Source: Nitrosomonas sp. (GTDB lineage: Bacteria > Pseudomonadota > Gammaproteobacteria > Burkholderiales > Nitrosomonadaceae). Taken from it: DNA of 64,000 bases. Every line of letters starts with the position of its first letter. Positions within the stretch are counted from its first letter, which is position 1. The translations under genes were made by a program, and so were the position numbers. The notes under the pieces are model-generated. The model saw only the letters and a program-made list of their open reading frames with translations. It did no database searches and was not told the DNA's origin. Below are positions 20,360 to 32,639 of the stretch, one piece after another. The stretch spans positions 1-64,000 of the forward strand of contig NZ_JAIEME010000003.1 of the NCBI RefSeq assembly GCF_019752415.1. The letters run 5' to 3'.

Positions 20360-21793
20360 ATGAACGCTGTGCCTAATCCAAACGGTGGTTTTTTTACTGA
20401 CTTTGAGGTTGCTGATATCTCATTAGCAGAATGGGGACGTAAAGAAATTGCAATCGCCGAAACCGAGATGCCAGGTTTGATGGCATTACGTAAGGAATAT
20501 GCTGATCAGAAACCATTTGCAGGTGCACGCATTGCGGGTTCTTTGCATATGACGATTCAAACTGCTGTGCTGATTGAAACATTAGTGGCTTTAGGCGCAG
20601 AAGTGCGCTGGGCCTCCTGTAATATTTTCTCTACCCAGGATCATGCCGCTTCAGCTATCGCAGCTAAGAACATACCGGTATTTGCCTATAAGGGAGAATC
20701 TCTGGAAGATTACTGGATATATGCTCACCAGATATTCGAATGGACAGTTGCCGGCCAACCCAGTGGCGCCAATATGATCCTGGATGATGGCGGTGATGCT
20801 ACATTGCTGCTTATTCTGGGAACCAAAGCTGAGAAAGACCCTTCAGTTATTGCCAATCCTACCAACGAAGAAGAAACTGTTTTGTTTGCTTCAATCAAAA
20901 GCAAATTATTATCAGAACCTAATTGGTATTCAAAGAACCTTGCCAGGATTCGTGGGGTTACTGAAGAAACCACTACAGGGGTTCATCGTTTGTATGAAAT
21001 GCATAAAAATGGGGAACTTCCGTTTCCAGCATTTAATGTGAATGATTCTGTCACTAAATCAAAGTTTGATAATCTTTATGGTTGTAGAGAGTCTTTGGTT
21101 GATGGCATCAAGCGTGCAACGGACGTGATGATTGCTGGAAAGATTGCAGTAGTCTGCGGATATGGTGACGTTGGTAAGGGTTGTGCGCAATCATTGCGTG
21201 GCCTTGGTGCCACTGTCTGGATTACCGAGATTGACCCAATCTGCGCGCTTCAAGCAGCGATGGAAGGGTATCGTGTGGTTACGATGAACGATGCTTGTGA
21301 TCAAGCGGATATTTTTGTTACAGCAACTGGGAATTTGCGAGTTATTGCACATGATCATATGTTGAAAATGAAGGATCAAGCGATAGTTTGCAATATTGGA
21401 CATTTTGATTCGGAAATTGACATTGCATCTATCCAAAAGTATCAATGGGAAAATATTAAACCACAGGTTGATCATGTGATATTTCCGACTGGACGCCGTA
21501 TCATTGTCCTGGCGCAAGGCAGATTGGTTAATCTAGGATGTGCTACGGGTCATCCTTCCTTTGTGATGTCCAGTTCATTTACCAATCAGGTATTGGCGCA
21601 GATGGAATTATGGCAGAATGCGGAAAATTACCAGAAAAATGTTTATGTACTACCCAAGCAGCTGGATGAAAAAGTAGCGCGATTGCACATCGGGAAGTTG
21701 GGGGTGAAACTCACTGAATTAACAGATGAACAAGCATTATATTTAGGTCTTGATAAGAACGGCCCTTATAAGCCAGCGATGTATCGATATTAA
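20360..21793 (+). CDS. ahcY: Adenosylhomocysteinase
   Basis: [57 protein letters not shown]-terminal KPAMYRY. Confidence 0.98.
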   Translation: MNAVPNPNGGFFTDFEVADISLAEWGRKEIAIAETEMPGLMALRKEYADQKPFAGARIAGSLHMTIQTAVLIETLVALGAEVRWASCNIFSTQDHAASAIAAKNIPVFAYKGESLEDYWIYAHQIFEWTVAGQPSGANMILDDGGDATLLLILGTKAEKDPSVIANPTNEEETVLFASIKSKLLSEPNWYSKNLARIRGVTEETTTGVHRLYEMHKNGELPFPAFNVNDSVTKSKFDNLYGCRESLVDGIKRATDVMIAGKIAVVCGYGDVGKGCAQSLRGLGATVWITEIDPICALQAAMEGYRVVTMNDACDQADIFVTATGNLRVIAHDHMLKMKDQAIVCNIGHFDSEIDIASIQKYQWENIKPQVDHVIFPTGRRIIVLAQGRLVNLGCATGHPSFVMSSSFTNQVLAQMELWQNAENYQKNVYVLPKQLDEKVARLHIGKLGVKLTELTDEQALYLGLDKNGPYKPAMYRY

Positions 21794-21943
21794 TCCTTTA
21801 TCCTTTAAGCCTTCTGAATGGGGGGATTGTTTGAATTTACATGAGTTCGAATGATTCTCTCATTTAGAAATAGCTTGTTATTAAACAGAGCTGATTGTTA
21901 TTCGTGTTACTGTGGACCGAAATAATTCTGAACCTATAGACTC

Positions 21944-22810
21944 GTGCAGATGAAATCACAAAAGAAATTTTCCCCAACTTTCAGCTTTGAGCTTTTTCCA
22001 CCTCAAACTCCGCAGGGTGTTGAGAAACTCCGTTTAGCACGTAGGCAACTGGCGCAATACAAGCCTAAATTCTTTTCTGTAACTTTTGGCGCTGGTGGCT
22101 CAACTCGTGAACGAACACTGGAAACCGTTTTAGAAGCTCAAGCAGAAGGACACATTGTTGCTCCTCACCTTTCTTGTATTGGCTCGACGCAGCAGAATAT
22201 TCGAGCGATTCTTGAGAAATATCATCAAGCAGGCATTCGGCATATTGTCGCACTTCGTGGCGACTTGCCATCGGGTATGGCGCAAGCTGGTGAATTTCGT
22301 TATGCCAGTGAATTGGTTGCATTTATCCGGCAGGAGTTTGGATCTTCGTTTCATATCGATGTGGCTGCTTATCCGGAGTGCCATCCGCAAGCGCGTTCTG
22401 CACAGGCAGATTTCGAAAATTTTAAGCGAAAAATTGAAACCGGCGCCAATTCTGCGATTACTCAATATTTCTATAATGCAGATGCTTATTATCATTTCGT
22501 CGAATCCTGCGATTTAGCGGGTTTGAATATTCCGATTGTTCCGGGCATTATGCCAATTAATAAATTTTCCCAACTGGTTCGGTTTTCAGATACTTGTGGT
22601 GCTGAAATTCCGCGCTGGATTCGTAAAAAACTGGAAGGTTATAGTGATGATAGTGCATCCATTCAGGCTTTTGGATTGGATATTGTTACCGATCTTTGTG
22701 AGCAGTTATTGCAAGCCGGTGCACCCGGATTACATTTTTACACGTTAAATTCAGCCGATTTAACGTCTATCATATGGCAGCGCCTCAATCTGAAAGGAAA
22801 TACTGCTTAA
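21944..22810 (+). CDS. metF: 5,10-methylenetetrahydrofolate reductase
   Basis: FSFELFPPQTPQGVEKL, VTFGAGGSTRERT, HIVALRGDLPSG, PGLHFYTLN. Confidence 0.96.
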   Translation: MQMKSQKKFSPTFSFELFPPQTPQGVEKLRLARRQLAQYKPKFFSVTFGAGGSTRERTLETVLEAQAEGHIVAPHLSCIGSTQQNIRAILEKYHQAGIRHIVALRGDLPSGMAQAGEFRYASELVAFIRQEFGSSFHIDVAAYPECHPQARSAQADFENFKRKIETGANSAITQYFYNADAYYHFVESCDLAGLNIPIVPGIMPINKFSQLVRFSDTCGAEIPRWIRKKLEGYSDDSASIQAFGLDIVTDLCEQLLQAGAPGLHFYTLNSADLTSIIWQRLNLKGNTA

Positions 22811-22956
22811 TTTAAGTTTCCTTGTTTTGATTTGTTATTTTGATCCATTTCAGATCATATGGTCAGCAAGCTGCATGATCTTTTTCCTCAATTCTTTAGC
22901 CGGTATATAATACGCCTCACTATTCTGATTAAAATAATAAAGCACGAGGTTTCAAA

Positions 22957-23646
22957 ATGAAAGAAGTAACAATTAATCCAGATAAATCCACAACCGAAGT
23001 AACAGATTCGGGAGGGGGTGCTCCAAATGTTTCAACAATGGATGCTTGTATAGCGCACGCAAGAGAAATAATAACTGCTCAGCTTGAACGCATTAAAAGC
23101 AAAGATTATGACTTTGCGCCAGAATTTAAAGAGATGACTACTCAACTTTATTTATTTGGGGTGATGTGGAAATTTGCCGAAAGCTTGGGAAATATTGATG
23201 ATGCGCGTGAATTGGCCTTCGCAGCTTTGAAATCCATGCTGATCCAAGATGGGCTGCATAAACGGAAAGTAGCCAAACGCATTGAGTTTCTAAAAAAGAT
23301 GTCTAAAATTGAAGATGATCACAATGCTTTGGCCGTAGCTATCGGGTATGAATCTGAGCCTGATGATAATAGTTTGGCAGAAGTTTTTGATCATTACGTA
23401 GATGATGTGCAAGTCTCTGGTGCCTTCTGGCGATTGTATGATCGCGGCAGAAAAATTATGCTGTATGGTGGATTATTTATCTCCTTTATCGTGATCTGGT
23501 TTATCACACTATTTATGCCAGGGAATAGTGCGATGGCAATTTTTGCTGCTGGATTAATCTCAGCGGCACTTTTTGTAATACCGGTATTTTTGATTGGTCT
23601 ATTTATATATCGCAAAAAAATAAAGAAAGCCAAACAAGCGGACTGA
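22957..23646 (+). CDS. Hypothetical protein with two C-terminal TM helices
   Basis: 229-aa ORF with RBS-like GAGG upstream; hydrophobic segments near C-terminus. Confidence 0.75.
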   Translation: MKEVTINPDKSTTEVTDSGGGAPNVSTMDACIAHAREIITAQLERIKSKDYDFAPEFKEMTTQLYLFGVMWKFAESLGNIDDARELAFAALKSMLIQDGLHKRKVAKRIEFLKKMSKIEDDHNALAVAIGYESEPDDNSLAEVFDHYVDDVQVSGAFWRLYDRGRKIMLYGGLFISFIVIWFITLFMPGNSAMAIFAAGLISAALFVIPVFLIGLFIYRKKIKKAKQAD

Positions 23647-23733
23647 TATTTACTCGCACTCTGGGTGCTCGATATTGTCTGGTGAATAACGAGAAATTAA
23701 GATTAACTGATCAAACCGGTTGCTGGCGTAAAA

Positions 23734-24600
23734 ATGGGCGCTCATATTATAGATGGCAAGAAACTAGCCGAATCAGTGCGTGCCGAATGGAAATTACGGG
23801 CTGAGAAATTGATCCAATCAGGTATTAAACCTGGATTGGCAGTGATTATCGTTGGAGACAATGCGGCATCTGGCATTTATGTCAAGAATAAAGTTAAAGC
23901 TTGCAGTGAAATCGGCATATACTCGGAAGTGCATAGTTTCTCAGGGGACACGCAGCAAAATGATGTGTTAAATTGCATCCAATCACTCAATGAAAATCCA
24001 CATATTCATGGCATTCTGGTTCAGCTACCATTACCCTCGCATTTTGAAAATAATCGCGTAATTACATCCATTGCCGTAGAGAAAGATGTGGATGGTTTTC
24101 ATCTTTACAACATTGGTGCATTGGTTACCGGAAATACAATATTTTCTCCTTGCACACCTTATGGTGTTATGGTGATGCTGGAAAAAAATCATATTTCGAT
24201 TGAAGGTCAACACGCAGTAGTAGTGGGGCGTAGCAATATAGTGGGTAAACCGATGGCATTGATGCTATTGGAGCGGGGAGCTACTGTCACTATCTGTACT
24301 TCAAAAACACGTGACTTGCCGCAATTTACAAAAAATGCTGATATCCTAGTGGTAGCAATAGGGAAGCCGCGCATGATTACAACGGAAATGGTAAAGCCTG
24401 GTGCGGTAGTAATTGATGTGGGTATTAATCGATTGCCGGATGGGAAACTCTGCGGTGATGTTGATTATGAATCTGTTAAAAATGTTGCAGGTTATATTAC
24501 TCCAGTTCCTGGAGGGGTAGGGCCGATGACCATTTCCATGCTGCTATGTAATACCATCCTAGCGGCTGAGCGTGCACAAACCGGTATTAATCATAGATAA
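23734..24600 (+). CDS. folD: Methylenetetrahydrofolate dehydrogenase/cyclohydrolase
   Basis: [50 protein letters not shown]. Confidence 0.97.
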   Translation: MGAHIIDGKKLAESVRAEWKLRAEKLIQSGIKPGLAVIIVGDNAASGIYVKNKVKACSEIGIYSEVHSFSGDTQQNDVLNCIQSLNENPHIHGILVQLPLPSHFENNRVITSIAVEKDVDGFHLYNIGALVTGNTIFSPCTPYGVMVMLEKNHISIEGQHAVVVGRSNIVGKPMALMLLERGATVTICTSKTRDLPQFTKNADILVVAIGKPRMITTEMVKPGAVVIDVGINRLPDGKLCGDVDYESVKNVAGYITPVPGGVGPMTISMLLCNTILAAERAQTGINHR

Positions 24601-24612
24601 GCAAGTTAAATT

Positions 24613-27291
24613 TTGATGAGTGTGCCAGACATGGAATTGCAACCTGATATTGATCCACAGGAAACACAAGAATGGTTGGATGCTTTGGATTCCGTCATCA
24701 TCAATATGGGTGGGGAGCGTGCACATTTTCTATTGGAAAATCTCATTGAAAAAGCGCGTCGCTCAGGTGCTTACCTGCCATATAGCGCTAAAACGGCCTA
24801 TATTAATACAATCCCACCTGGTAAAGAAGAACGCTCACCTGGTAACAATGCGATAGAGCATCGTATCCGTTCCTATGTGCGATGGAACGCGATGGCTATG
24901 GTGCTGCGTGCCAACAGGAATACCAACGTGGGCGGCCATATTGCTAGTTTTGCTTCCGCGGCCACACTCTATGATGTAGGTTATCATCATTTTTGGCATA
25001 CACCCTGCGAAACGCATGGTGGGGATTTGGTGTATATACAGGGACATTCTTCCCCGGGAATCTATGCCTATGCATTTCTTTTCGGGCAATTAAGTCAGGA
25101 ACAACTCGACAATTTTCGTCAAGAAACTGGCGGTAATGGTTTATCTTCTTATCCACATCCGTGGCTGATGCCGACTTTCTGGAAATTTCCGACAGTTTCA
25201 ATGGGATTAGGGCCTTTGATGGCCATTTATCAAGCGCGATTTATGAAGTATCTAGATAGTCGTGGGCTTGTAAATACTGAAGGCCGTAAAATCTGGGCTT
25301 TTATGGGCGACGGCGAGATGGATGAGCCAGAATCATTGGGTGCAATTTCATTGGCATCTCGCGAGAATCTTGATAATTTAATCTTCGTTGTTAATTGTAA
25401 TCTGCAGCGCTTGGATGGCCCGGTACGGGGAAATGGAAAAATAATTCAGGAACTAGAAGGTGCCTTTCGTGGTGCTGGGTGGAACGTGATCAAAGTAATT
25501 TGGGGTTCATATTGGGATCCTTTGTTGGCTAAAGATACCAAAGGATTACTGCAAAAACGCATGATGGAATGTGTCGATGGAGAATACCAAAATTTTAAAG
25601 CCAGAGATGGAGCATATGTTCGTGAGCACTTTTTTGGTAAATATCCTGAATTGCTGGAAATGATTGCCAATATGTCTGATGATGATATTTGGCGCTTAAA
25701 CAGGGGTGGGCACGATCCTTACAAAGTTTATGCTGCCTATGCAGCTGCGGTAAAACATACCGGTCAACCGACAGTAATCCTGGCCAAAACCATCAAAGGT
25801 TATGGCATGGGAGAAGCCGGAGAAGCACAAAATATTACCCATCAGCAAAAGAAAATGGGAACAACTTCATTGAAAGCCTTCCGGAATCGCTTTGGTCTGG
25901 ATATCCCCGATGATAAGATCGACGAAGTGCCTTACCTAACCTTCGCTGAGGATTCCCCTGAATTTGCTTATATGCAAGAACGGCGTAAAGCTTTAGGCGG
26001 CACATTTCAGTGTCGCAAAACAAGCGCTGAGGCATTGAAGGTGCCGCCATTGTCAGCTTTTGAGTCTTTACTGAAAGCTAGCGGGGAGGGACGTGAGTCC
26101 TCAACAACTATGGCCTTTGTGCGTGTTCTCAATATCCTGGTTAAAGATAAGCAGATTGGTAAGCATATTGTTCCGATTGTCGCTGATGAGTCGCGTACTT
26201 TTGGTATGGAAGGCATGTTCCGTCAACTGGGTATCTGGTCATCCGTAGGTCAACTGTATACGCCGCAGGATGCTGATCAGCTAATGTACTACAAGGAAGA
26301 CAAGCACGGACAAATTCTGCAGGAAGGAATTAACGAAGCAGGTGCCATGTCATCCTGGATAGCTGCGGCGACATCCTACAGCACTCATGGAATTCAAATG
26401 ATTCCATTTTTTATCTTTTATTCGATGTTTGGTTTCCAGCGTATTGGCGATTTAGCCTGGGCTGCTGGTGATATGCGCTGTCGTGGTTTTTTGCTGGGAG
26501 GCACGGCCGGACGTACGACATTGAATGGCGAGGGACTTCAGCATGAAGATGGGCACAGTCATATCGTTGCTTCGACGATTCCCAATTGCGTTTCATACGA
26601 TCCAGCATTTGCCTATGAATTGGCCGTCATTATTCAGGATGGATTGCGTCGCATGTATCAGGAACAAGAGGATGTTTATTATTACATTACTGTAATGAAT
26701 GAAAACTACCCGCATCCTGAAATGCCGGATGGTGTTGAAAAAGATATACTAAAGGGGATGTATTTACTCAGTGAGGGAGGCGCGAGCAATAATGATTTGT
26801 GTGTACAGTTACTGGGTGCCGGTACTATTTTGCGTGAAGTGATTGCGGCCGCAGAAATACTCAAAAAAGAATATAACGTACATGCTGATATCTGGAGCGT
26901 GACCAGTTTTAATGAACTTAGGCGTGAAGCATTAAGTATAACGCGCTGGAATATGCTGCACCCAACTGAGCCAGAAAAAGTATCTCATGTGGAAAATTGC
27001 TTCAAAGCTCGAAAAGGACCGATAGTGGCTGCCACGGATTACATGAAAATTTATGCGGATCAGATTCGTGAATTTGTTCCTGGAAAATATCGTGTTCTTG
27101 GAACGGATGGCTTCGGGCGTTCGGATACGCGTGAGAAATTGCGTCACTTCTTTGAAGTCGATCGATTCTATATTACAGTTGCAGCACTCAAAGCATTATC
27201 TGAAGAGGGGAAAATCTCAAACCAACAGATTGTTCAAGCGATAGAAAAATACGGTATTGATCCTGAAAGACCTAACCCGGCAATCAGTTAA
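24613..27291 (+). CDS. aceE: Pyruvate dehydrogenase E1 component (homodimeric)
   Basis: MGDGEMDEPESLGAISLASRENLDNLIFVVNCNLQRLDGPVRGNGKIIQELE; full-length 892 aa. Confidence 0.98.
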   Translation: MMSVPDMELQPDIDPQETQEWLDALDSVIINMGGERAHFLLENLIEKARRSGAYLPYSAKTAYINTIPPGKEERSPGNNAIEHRIRSYVRWNAMAMVLRANRNTNVGGHIASFASAATLYDVGYHHFWHTPCETHGGDLVYIQGHSSPGIYAYAFLFGQLSQEQLDNFRQETGGNGLSSYPHPWLMPTFWKFPTVSMGLGPLMAIYQARFMKYLDSRGLVNTEGRKIWAFMGDGEMDEPESLGAISLASRENLDNLIFVVNCNLQRLDGPVRGNGKIIQELEGAFRGAGWNVIKVIWGSYWDPLLAKDTKGLLQKRMMECVDGEYQNFKARDGAYVREHFFGKYPELLEMIANMSDDDIWRLNRGGHDPYKVYAAYAAAVKHTGQPTVILAKTIKGYGMGEAGEAQNITHQQKKMGTTSLKAFRNRFGLDIPDDKIDEVPYLTFAEDSPEFAYMQERRKALGGTFQCRKTSAEALKVPPLSAFESLLKASGEGRESSTTMAFVRVLNILVKDKQIGKHIVPIVADESRTFGMEGMFRQLGIWSSVGQLYTPQDADQLMYYKEDKHGQILQEGINEAGAMSSWIAAATSYSTHGIQMIPFFIFYSMFGFQRIGDLAWAAGDMRCRGFLLGGTAGRTTLNGEGLQHEDGHSHIVASTIPNCVSYDPAFAYELAVIIQDGLRRMYQEQEDVYYYITVMNENYPHPEMPDGVEKDILKGMYLLSEGGASNNDLCVQLLGAGTILREVIAAAEILKKEYNVHADIWSVTSFNELRREALSITRWNMLHPTEPEKVSHVENCFKARKGPIVAATDYMKIYADQIREFVPGKYRVLGTDGFGRSDTREKLRHFFEVDRFYITVAALKALSEEGKISNQQIVQAIEKYGIDPERPNPAIS

Positions 27292-27385
27292 ATCAGAAAT
27301 TTATCTATTAAATATAATAATCAATAATTTAATTAGAATGATTGCATCAATGTCTTTTCGTATTGAAACATTTTGAGGAAAGCAT

Positions 27386-28696
27386 GTGGCTGAATTAAAG
27401 AAAATATTAATCCCTGATATCGGTGATTTCAAAGATATTCCAGTAATTGAGGTGCTGGTAAAAATAGGCGATGAAGTTAAAGCTGAAGATTCATTGGTTA
27501 CGCTGGAATCCGATAAAGCGACTATAGAAATCCCGTCCGCATACTCAGGTTTGATTAAGGAAATTTTTGTCAAGACAGGGGATAAAGTATCGGAAGGTAC
27601 AACAGTTCTAACCATTGAAACCTCGGATAGCGATCATGCAATAGCGCCTAATCAAGCTCCTGATATTGCGCCAGCTAAGAATGATGTTACAACACAACCT
27701 GAAATAGCAGTCAAGCAAGTCGCCATTCAACAAATTCAGAAATTGCCACAGCAGAATGGGTCCTCAATCAGCAGTACCTTTTCTAAAGCACATGCCAGTC
27801 CATCAATACGCCGCTTCGCACGGGAATTAGGGGTAAATCTCGAGTTAATCACAGGCGGCGGCCCTAAACATCGAATTCTCAAAGAAGATGTGCAAGCCTA
27901 TGTAAAAACTGAACTATCAAAAACGCGGAGCAATGGAACCGGATTATCGCTTAATTTACTGCCGTGGCCACAGGTAAATTTTGCCAAATTCGGCCCAATT
28001 GAGCTAAAACCTTTAACGCGAATTAAACAAATTTCTGGTGCCAATTTGCATCGGAATTGGGTAATGATTCCGCATGTGACCCAGTTTGATGAAGCTGACA
28101 TCTCTGATTTAGAGAATCTACGAAAAGAATCCAATGAAAGTGACAAAGAAAATAAAGTAAAATTAACATTATTGGCTTTTTTGATGAAGGCATTAATCTC
28201 GCCTCTGAAAAAATTTCCTGAATTCAATGCATCCCTCGATAATACTGTAGATGGCGAAGCTAATCTGGTCATTAAGCATTTTTATCATATCGGCTTTGCC
28301 GTCGATACGATCAATGGATTAGTTGTTCCTGTCATTAAGGATGTTGATCAGAAGGGAATCATAACTATTGCCGAAGAATTAACAAGACTCTCTTTGCTGG
28401 CACGTGAAGGTAAATTAAAGCCAACTGATATGCAAGGTGCAAGTTTTACCATTTCCAGCTTGGGGGGAATTGGGGGCACTGCGTTTACACCGATTATCAA
28501 CGCACCTGAAGTTGCTATTCTGGGTATCTCAAAGGCAAGTATTAGGCCTGTTTATCGCGATAACCAATTTGTTCCACGCTTGATGCTTCCCTTGTCGCTT
28601 TCTTACGATCACCGAGTTGTTGATGGGGCAACTGCGGCGCGGTTTACGACTCATTTGGCGGAAGTGTTAACAGATATGCGCTTGGCTTTATTATAA
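27386..28696 (+). CDS. aceF: Dihydrolipoamide acetyltransferase (PDH E2), single lipoyl domain
   Basis: Lipoyl VTLESDKATIEIPS; E3-binding SPSIRRFARELGVNL; catalytic LSLSYDHRVVDGATAARF. Confidence 0.96.
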   Translation: MAELKKILIPDIGDFKDIPVIEVLVKIGDEVKAEDSLVTLESDKATIEIPSAYSGLIKEIFVKTGDKVSEGTTVLTIETSDSDHAIAPNQAPDIAPAKNDVTTQPEIAVKQVAIQQIQKLPQQNGSSISSTFSKAHASPSIRRFARELGVNLELITGGGPKHRILKEDVQAYVKTELSKTRSNGTGLSLNLLPWPQVNFAKFGPIELKPLTRIKQISGANLHRNWVMIPHVTQFDEADISDLENLRKESNESDKENKVKLTLLAFLMKALISPLKKFPEFNASLDNTVDGEANLVIKHFYHIGFAVDTINGLVVPVIKDVDQKGIITIAEELTRLSLLAREGKLKPTDMQGASFTISSLGGIGGTAFTPIINAPEVAILGISKASIRPVYRDNQFVPRLMLPLSLSYDHRVVDGATAARFTTHLAEVLTDMRLALL

Positions 28697-28722
28697 AAAA
28701 ATATGAATGATTAATGACATAG

Positions 28723-29400
28723 GTGGTGACTATCGAAAAAATTCCTCTCATTGGTATCTATGGTGGAACATTTGATCCTATCCATTATGGCCATTTACGT
28801 ATTGCTGAAGAATTGCTTGATATAACCAATCTGAAGCGTATCATTTTCGTGCCTTCTGGCGCTCCCCGTTTACGTGCGACTCCTATTGCAGCAAGAAATC
28901 ATCGTTCTAATATGGTACATCTGGCTATTCGGAATAACAGTAAGTTTTCGCTTGATGAACGGGAGGTTAATCGCCCTGGAATAAGCACATCAATCGAGAC
29001 ACTACAAGAATATCAATGCGAATTGGGGGATAGCGCGGCACTTTGCTTTATTCTTGGGATGGATGCGTTTATAAAAATAAATCAGTGGCATAATTGGCAT
29101 GAGTTGTTCGGTCTATGCCATATGATAATTGTCGCACGTCCGGGTTATGTATCCATCAATGATTATCAGAATCTGCCGACAGATATCAAAAAAGAATTTG
29201 TTACTCGTCGAGTTCTGGATGCTGATGATCTAGAACTTCAAACCAGCGGTTTTATCTACACGGCACAAACATCATTGTTGGAAATCTCTGCATCACACAT
29301 ACGATCATTGGTAAGTGCTGGGAAAAGCATACGTTATCTACTCTCAGATAACGTCTCTGATTATATTAAATCCAATTGCCTATACACCGGGAATATATGA
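28723..29400 (+). CDS. nadD: Nicotinate-nucleotide adenylyltransferase
   Basis: IGIYGGTFDPIHYGHLRIAEE; SASHIRSLVSAGKSIRYLL. Confidence 0.95.
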   Translation: MVTIEKIPLIGIYGGTFDPIHYGHLRIAEELLDITNLKRIIFVPSGAPRLRATPIAARNHRSNMVHLAIRNNSKFSLDEREVNRPGISTSIETLQEYQCELGDSAALCFILGMDAFIKINQWHNWHELFGLCHMIIVARPGYVSINDYQNLPTDIKKEFVTRRVLDADDLELQTSGFIYTAQTSLLEISASHIRSLVSAGKSIRYLLSDNVSDYIKSNCLYTGNI

Positions 29401-29723
29401 ACTCAGAAAAGCTGGTCAATATCGTTGTCGATGCGCTGGAGGATATTAAGGCCTATGATATTGATGTCATTAATGTTTCTAAAATTACATCCATGTTCGA
29501 ATATATCGTTATTGCGAGCGCAGATTCTTCACGCCAGACAAAATCTCTGGCAAACAATGTACAGGAACAAGTCAAAGCTGCCGGGGGAAGAATCTACAGT
29601 ATGGAAGGAGAACAGACAGGAGAATGGCTACTCGTTGATTTAGGAGACGTGATTGTGCATATCATGCTACCGGTTGCACGCGAATACTATAATCTGAAGG
29701 CATTATGGTCCGGACAGAATTAG
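29397..29723 (+). CDS. rsfS: Ribosomal silencing factor
   Basis: MNSEKLVNIVVDALEDIKAYDIDVINVSKITSMFEYIVIASADSSRQ; ATGA overlap with nadD (the ORF track start 29376 is too early). Confidence 0.93.
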   Translation: MNSEKLVNIVVDALEDIKAYDIDVINVSKITSMFEYIVIASADSSRQTKSLANNVQEQVKAAGGRIYSMEGEQTGEWLLVDLGDVIVHIMLPVAREYYNLKALWSGQN

Positions 29724-29780
29724 AACAGGCTATTTGGGGCAACAGAATGTGAGCAGTCAGTCTTCTGATTTTTCCTGATT

Positions 29781-30251
29781 ATGAAATTTTTTATACTCGC
29801 GGTTGGGAACAAAATGCCGGATTGGGTTAGTGCCGGTTATTTTGAGTATATCAAACGCTTACCGCGTGAAATAACAATTAATTTAATTGAAATTAAGCCT
29901 GAGAAACGTGTTAGTGGAAAACAAACCGGACAACTGTTACTTGCCGAATCTCTGAGGATCCGTGCAGCGCTGCCACCAGATTGCCATACTGTGGTACTTG
30001 ATGAAGGCGGTCAACAATGGACAACAGTAAAATTTGCAAATGTAATAAGAGAGTGGACGATTGATGGGGGGTCTGTTGCATTTGTTATTGGGAGTGCGGA
30101 TGGGCTACATGCAGATATCAAGCAAGCAGCAAATGAAATGCTCGCTTTGTCAAAACTCACCTTGCCACATGGCCTTGTCCGTGTTTTGTTGGCAGAACAA
30201 TTGTATCGAGCCGTATCTATTATCAAGAATCATCCTTATCACAGGAATTAA
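29781..30251 (+). CDS. rlmH: 23S rRNA pseudouridine-1915 N3-methyltransferase
   Basis: 156 aa; [55 protein letters not shown]. Confidence 0.96.
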   Translation: MKFFILAVGNKMPDWVSAGYFEYIKRLPREITINLIEIKPEKRVSGKQTGQLLLAESLRIRAALPPDCHTVVLDEGGQQWTTVKFANVIREWTIDGGSVAFVIGSADGLHADIKQAANEMLALSKLTLPHGLVRVLLAEQLYRAVSIIKNHPYHRN

Positions 30252-30370
30252 GTGAAATCATGAAATTATGACTCATGTCACTTGCTATCTCCATCTCTCT
30301 TTTAAGATATGATGGATGAAACAATAGGAATAAAAATTAAGCATATTTGAATTATAGAGTATTGATTGCG

Positions 30371-30991
30371 ATGTTTTTAGAAAACCAAATATATCTTGCC
30401 TCAAGAAGCCCAAGAAGACGTGAATTGTTAAGACAAATCGGCGTGAAATGTAATCTATTAATGATGCGGGAAACGCTTGGCCGTGAAATTGATATTGATG
30501 AGCAACCATTTGTTGACGAGCCGCCGACTGACTATATCTATCGTATTACTCAATCTAAAGCAAATGAAGGCTGGAGGCGAGTGATCCAGCGCCGATTGCC
30601 GATACTGCCCGTTTTGGTCGCTGACACGATTGTTACTATTGATGGTTGTATTCTAGGTAAACCACAAGATATTAAACATGCAGAAGAAATGCTAAAAACA
30701 TTGTCAGGTCGCTCACACCAAGTTTTAACGGCCATTGGTGTGGGGGTTAAAGATAATATCCAAGTGAGATTATCGACTTCAACAGTAAGATTCCGTCAAA
30801 TCAGCGAGCGAGAGATTCGTAGCTACTTGGCAAATAATAGTATCTTGGATAAAGCAGGTGCTTACGCTGTTCAAGGTTTGGCTGCGGCATTTATTGTTGA
30901 GATATCCGGCAGCTATAGCGGAATCATGGGACTGCCCCTCTACGAAACAGCACAATTATTAGAAGAAACTGGTATAGAGATTTTTCAATAA
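30371..30991 (+). CDS. maf: Maf-family nucleotide pyrophosphatase
   Basis: IYLASRSPRRRELLRQIG, VADTIVTIDGCILGKP, KAGAYAVQGLAAAFIVEISGSYSGIMGLPLYET. ORF track opens at 30347. Confidence 0.93.
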   Translation: MFLENQIYLASRSPRRRELLRQIGVKCNLLMMRETLGREIDIDEQPFVDEPPTDYIYRITQSKANEGWRRVIQRRLPILPVLVADTIVTIDGCILGKPQDIKHAEEMLKTLSGRSHQVLTAIGVGVKDNIQVRLSTSTVRFRQISEREIRSYLANNSILDKAGAYAVQGLAAAFIVEISGSYSGIMGLPLYETAQLLEETGIEIFQ

Positions 30992-31129
30992 ATGTCAGTC
31001 AATTGTGACACTAAGTTAGTGAAATAATAATGTCGTATCGCACATATTGCTAGCGCAAGTATCGTCGTAAGCATTGCTAGCTTTCAACTCCAGAAATCAA
31101 ACTGATTATAGGTATAGTTCATACGCAAT

Positions 31130-32583
31130 ATGAGCAATGAAATTCTTGTAAATATCACCCCGCAAGAAACCAGAGTAGCCATACTAGAACAAGGTGTGAC
31201 GCAAGAGCTACATATTGAAAGAACGAGCGGCCGTGGCATTGTAGGCAATATTTATAATGGACGTGTCAGTCGCGTTCTGCCCGGAATGCAATCTGCATTT
31301 GTCGATATAGGCCTTGACCGGGCAGCATTTTTACATGTGGCAGACATAAAGACATCCAGTCAAGAAGGAGAGATCACCAAACCGATTGAGAAACTATTAT
31401 ACGAGGGCAATAGCATCCTAGTGCAAGTAATCAAAGATGCAATTGGTACTAAGGGTGCGCGACTATCCACACAAATCAGCTTAGCAGGTCGTCTATTGGT
31501 TTATCTGCCGCAAGAATCACACATTGGGATCTCTCAACGCATTGAAGATGACAGTGAACGTGAGATGTTACGCGAAAAATTACAACAAATTCTTCCGGTA
31601 GATGAAAAGGGCGGTTACATTATTAGAACAATGGCTGAAACAGCGAATGGAAGTGACTTACGTTCCGATCTCGAATATTTGCACAAGCTGTGGCACGATA
31701 TCCAACAACAGTCTATGGACATTACAGCGCCTATTTTGCTATATCAAGATTTGGATTTAAGTCATCGGGTACTAAGAGATTATGTGAAAGAAGATACTTC
31801 AAGAATACTTGTAGACTCACGTGAGAATTATCAAAAGCTTGTGAAATTCGCGCAAAGCTATATGACATATATCGCTGATCGTATTAACTTATATACCGGG
31901 GATCGCCCATTATTTGATCTGTATGGCGTTGAGGAAGAAATTGATAAATCGTTGGCTAGGCGCGTTAATTTAAAGTCCGGTGGGTATTTGATTATTGACC
32001 AGACTGAAGCACTCACTACGATGGATGTCAACACAGGTGGATTTGTCGGCGTTAGAAATTTCGACGACACCATCTTCAAAACTAATCTTGAAGCCGCCCA
32101 GGTAATCGCAAGGCAGCTTAGGCTGCGTAACTTGGGTGGTATTATCATCATTGATTTTATCGATATGGATTCTGAAGAACATAAAAATGCGGTATTGGCT
32201 GAATTCAACAAAGCTTACTGAAAGATCGTACGCGCATCACAGTTAATGGATTTAGCGCACTTGGATTGGTTGAGATGACGCGGAAGCGCACTCGGGAAAG
32301 CCTTGCGCATGTATTATGCGAATCTTGTCCGACTTGTCAAGGACGAGGTGAAATCAGAACGGCACAAACCATTTGTTATGAGATTCTACGTGAGCTACTA
32401 CGAGAATCCAGGCAATTTGAAGCCAATGAATTCCGTATTCTGGCATCACAGCAAGTTATTGAATTATTTCTTGATGAGGAATCTCAAAGTTTGGCGCAAT
32501 TGGGTGATTTTATAGCAAAGCCGATAAGCCTTCAGGTAGAAGAATCCTATACACAAGAGCAATATGATGTGATATTGATGTAG
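31130..32583 (+). pseudogene. rng: Ribonuclease G, single-nucleotide frameshift near 32215
   Basis: 31130-32221 encodes the S1 and catalytic part to ...EEHKNAVLAEFNKAY*; the next frame continues LKDRTRITVNGFSALGLVEMTRKRTRESLAHVLCESCPTCQGRGEIRTAQT to 32583. Confidence 0.9.
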
Positions 32584-32639
32584 TGTATTTCTTTTGAATT
32601 TTGATACTTAGCGAATCAAACAGATTTTATTTAACTTAC

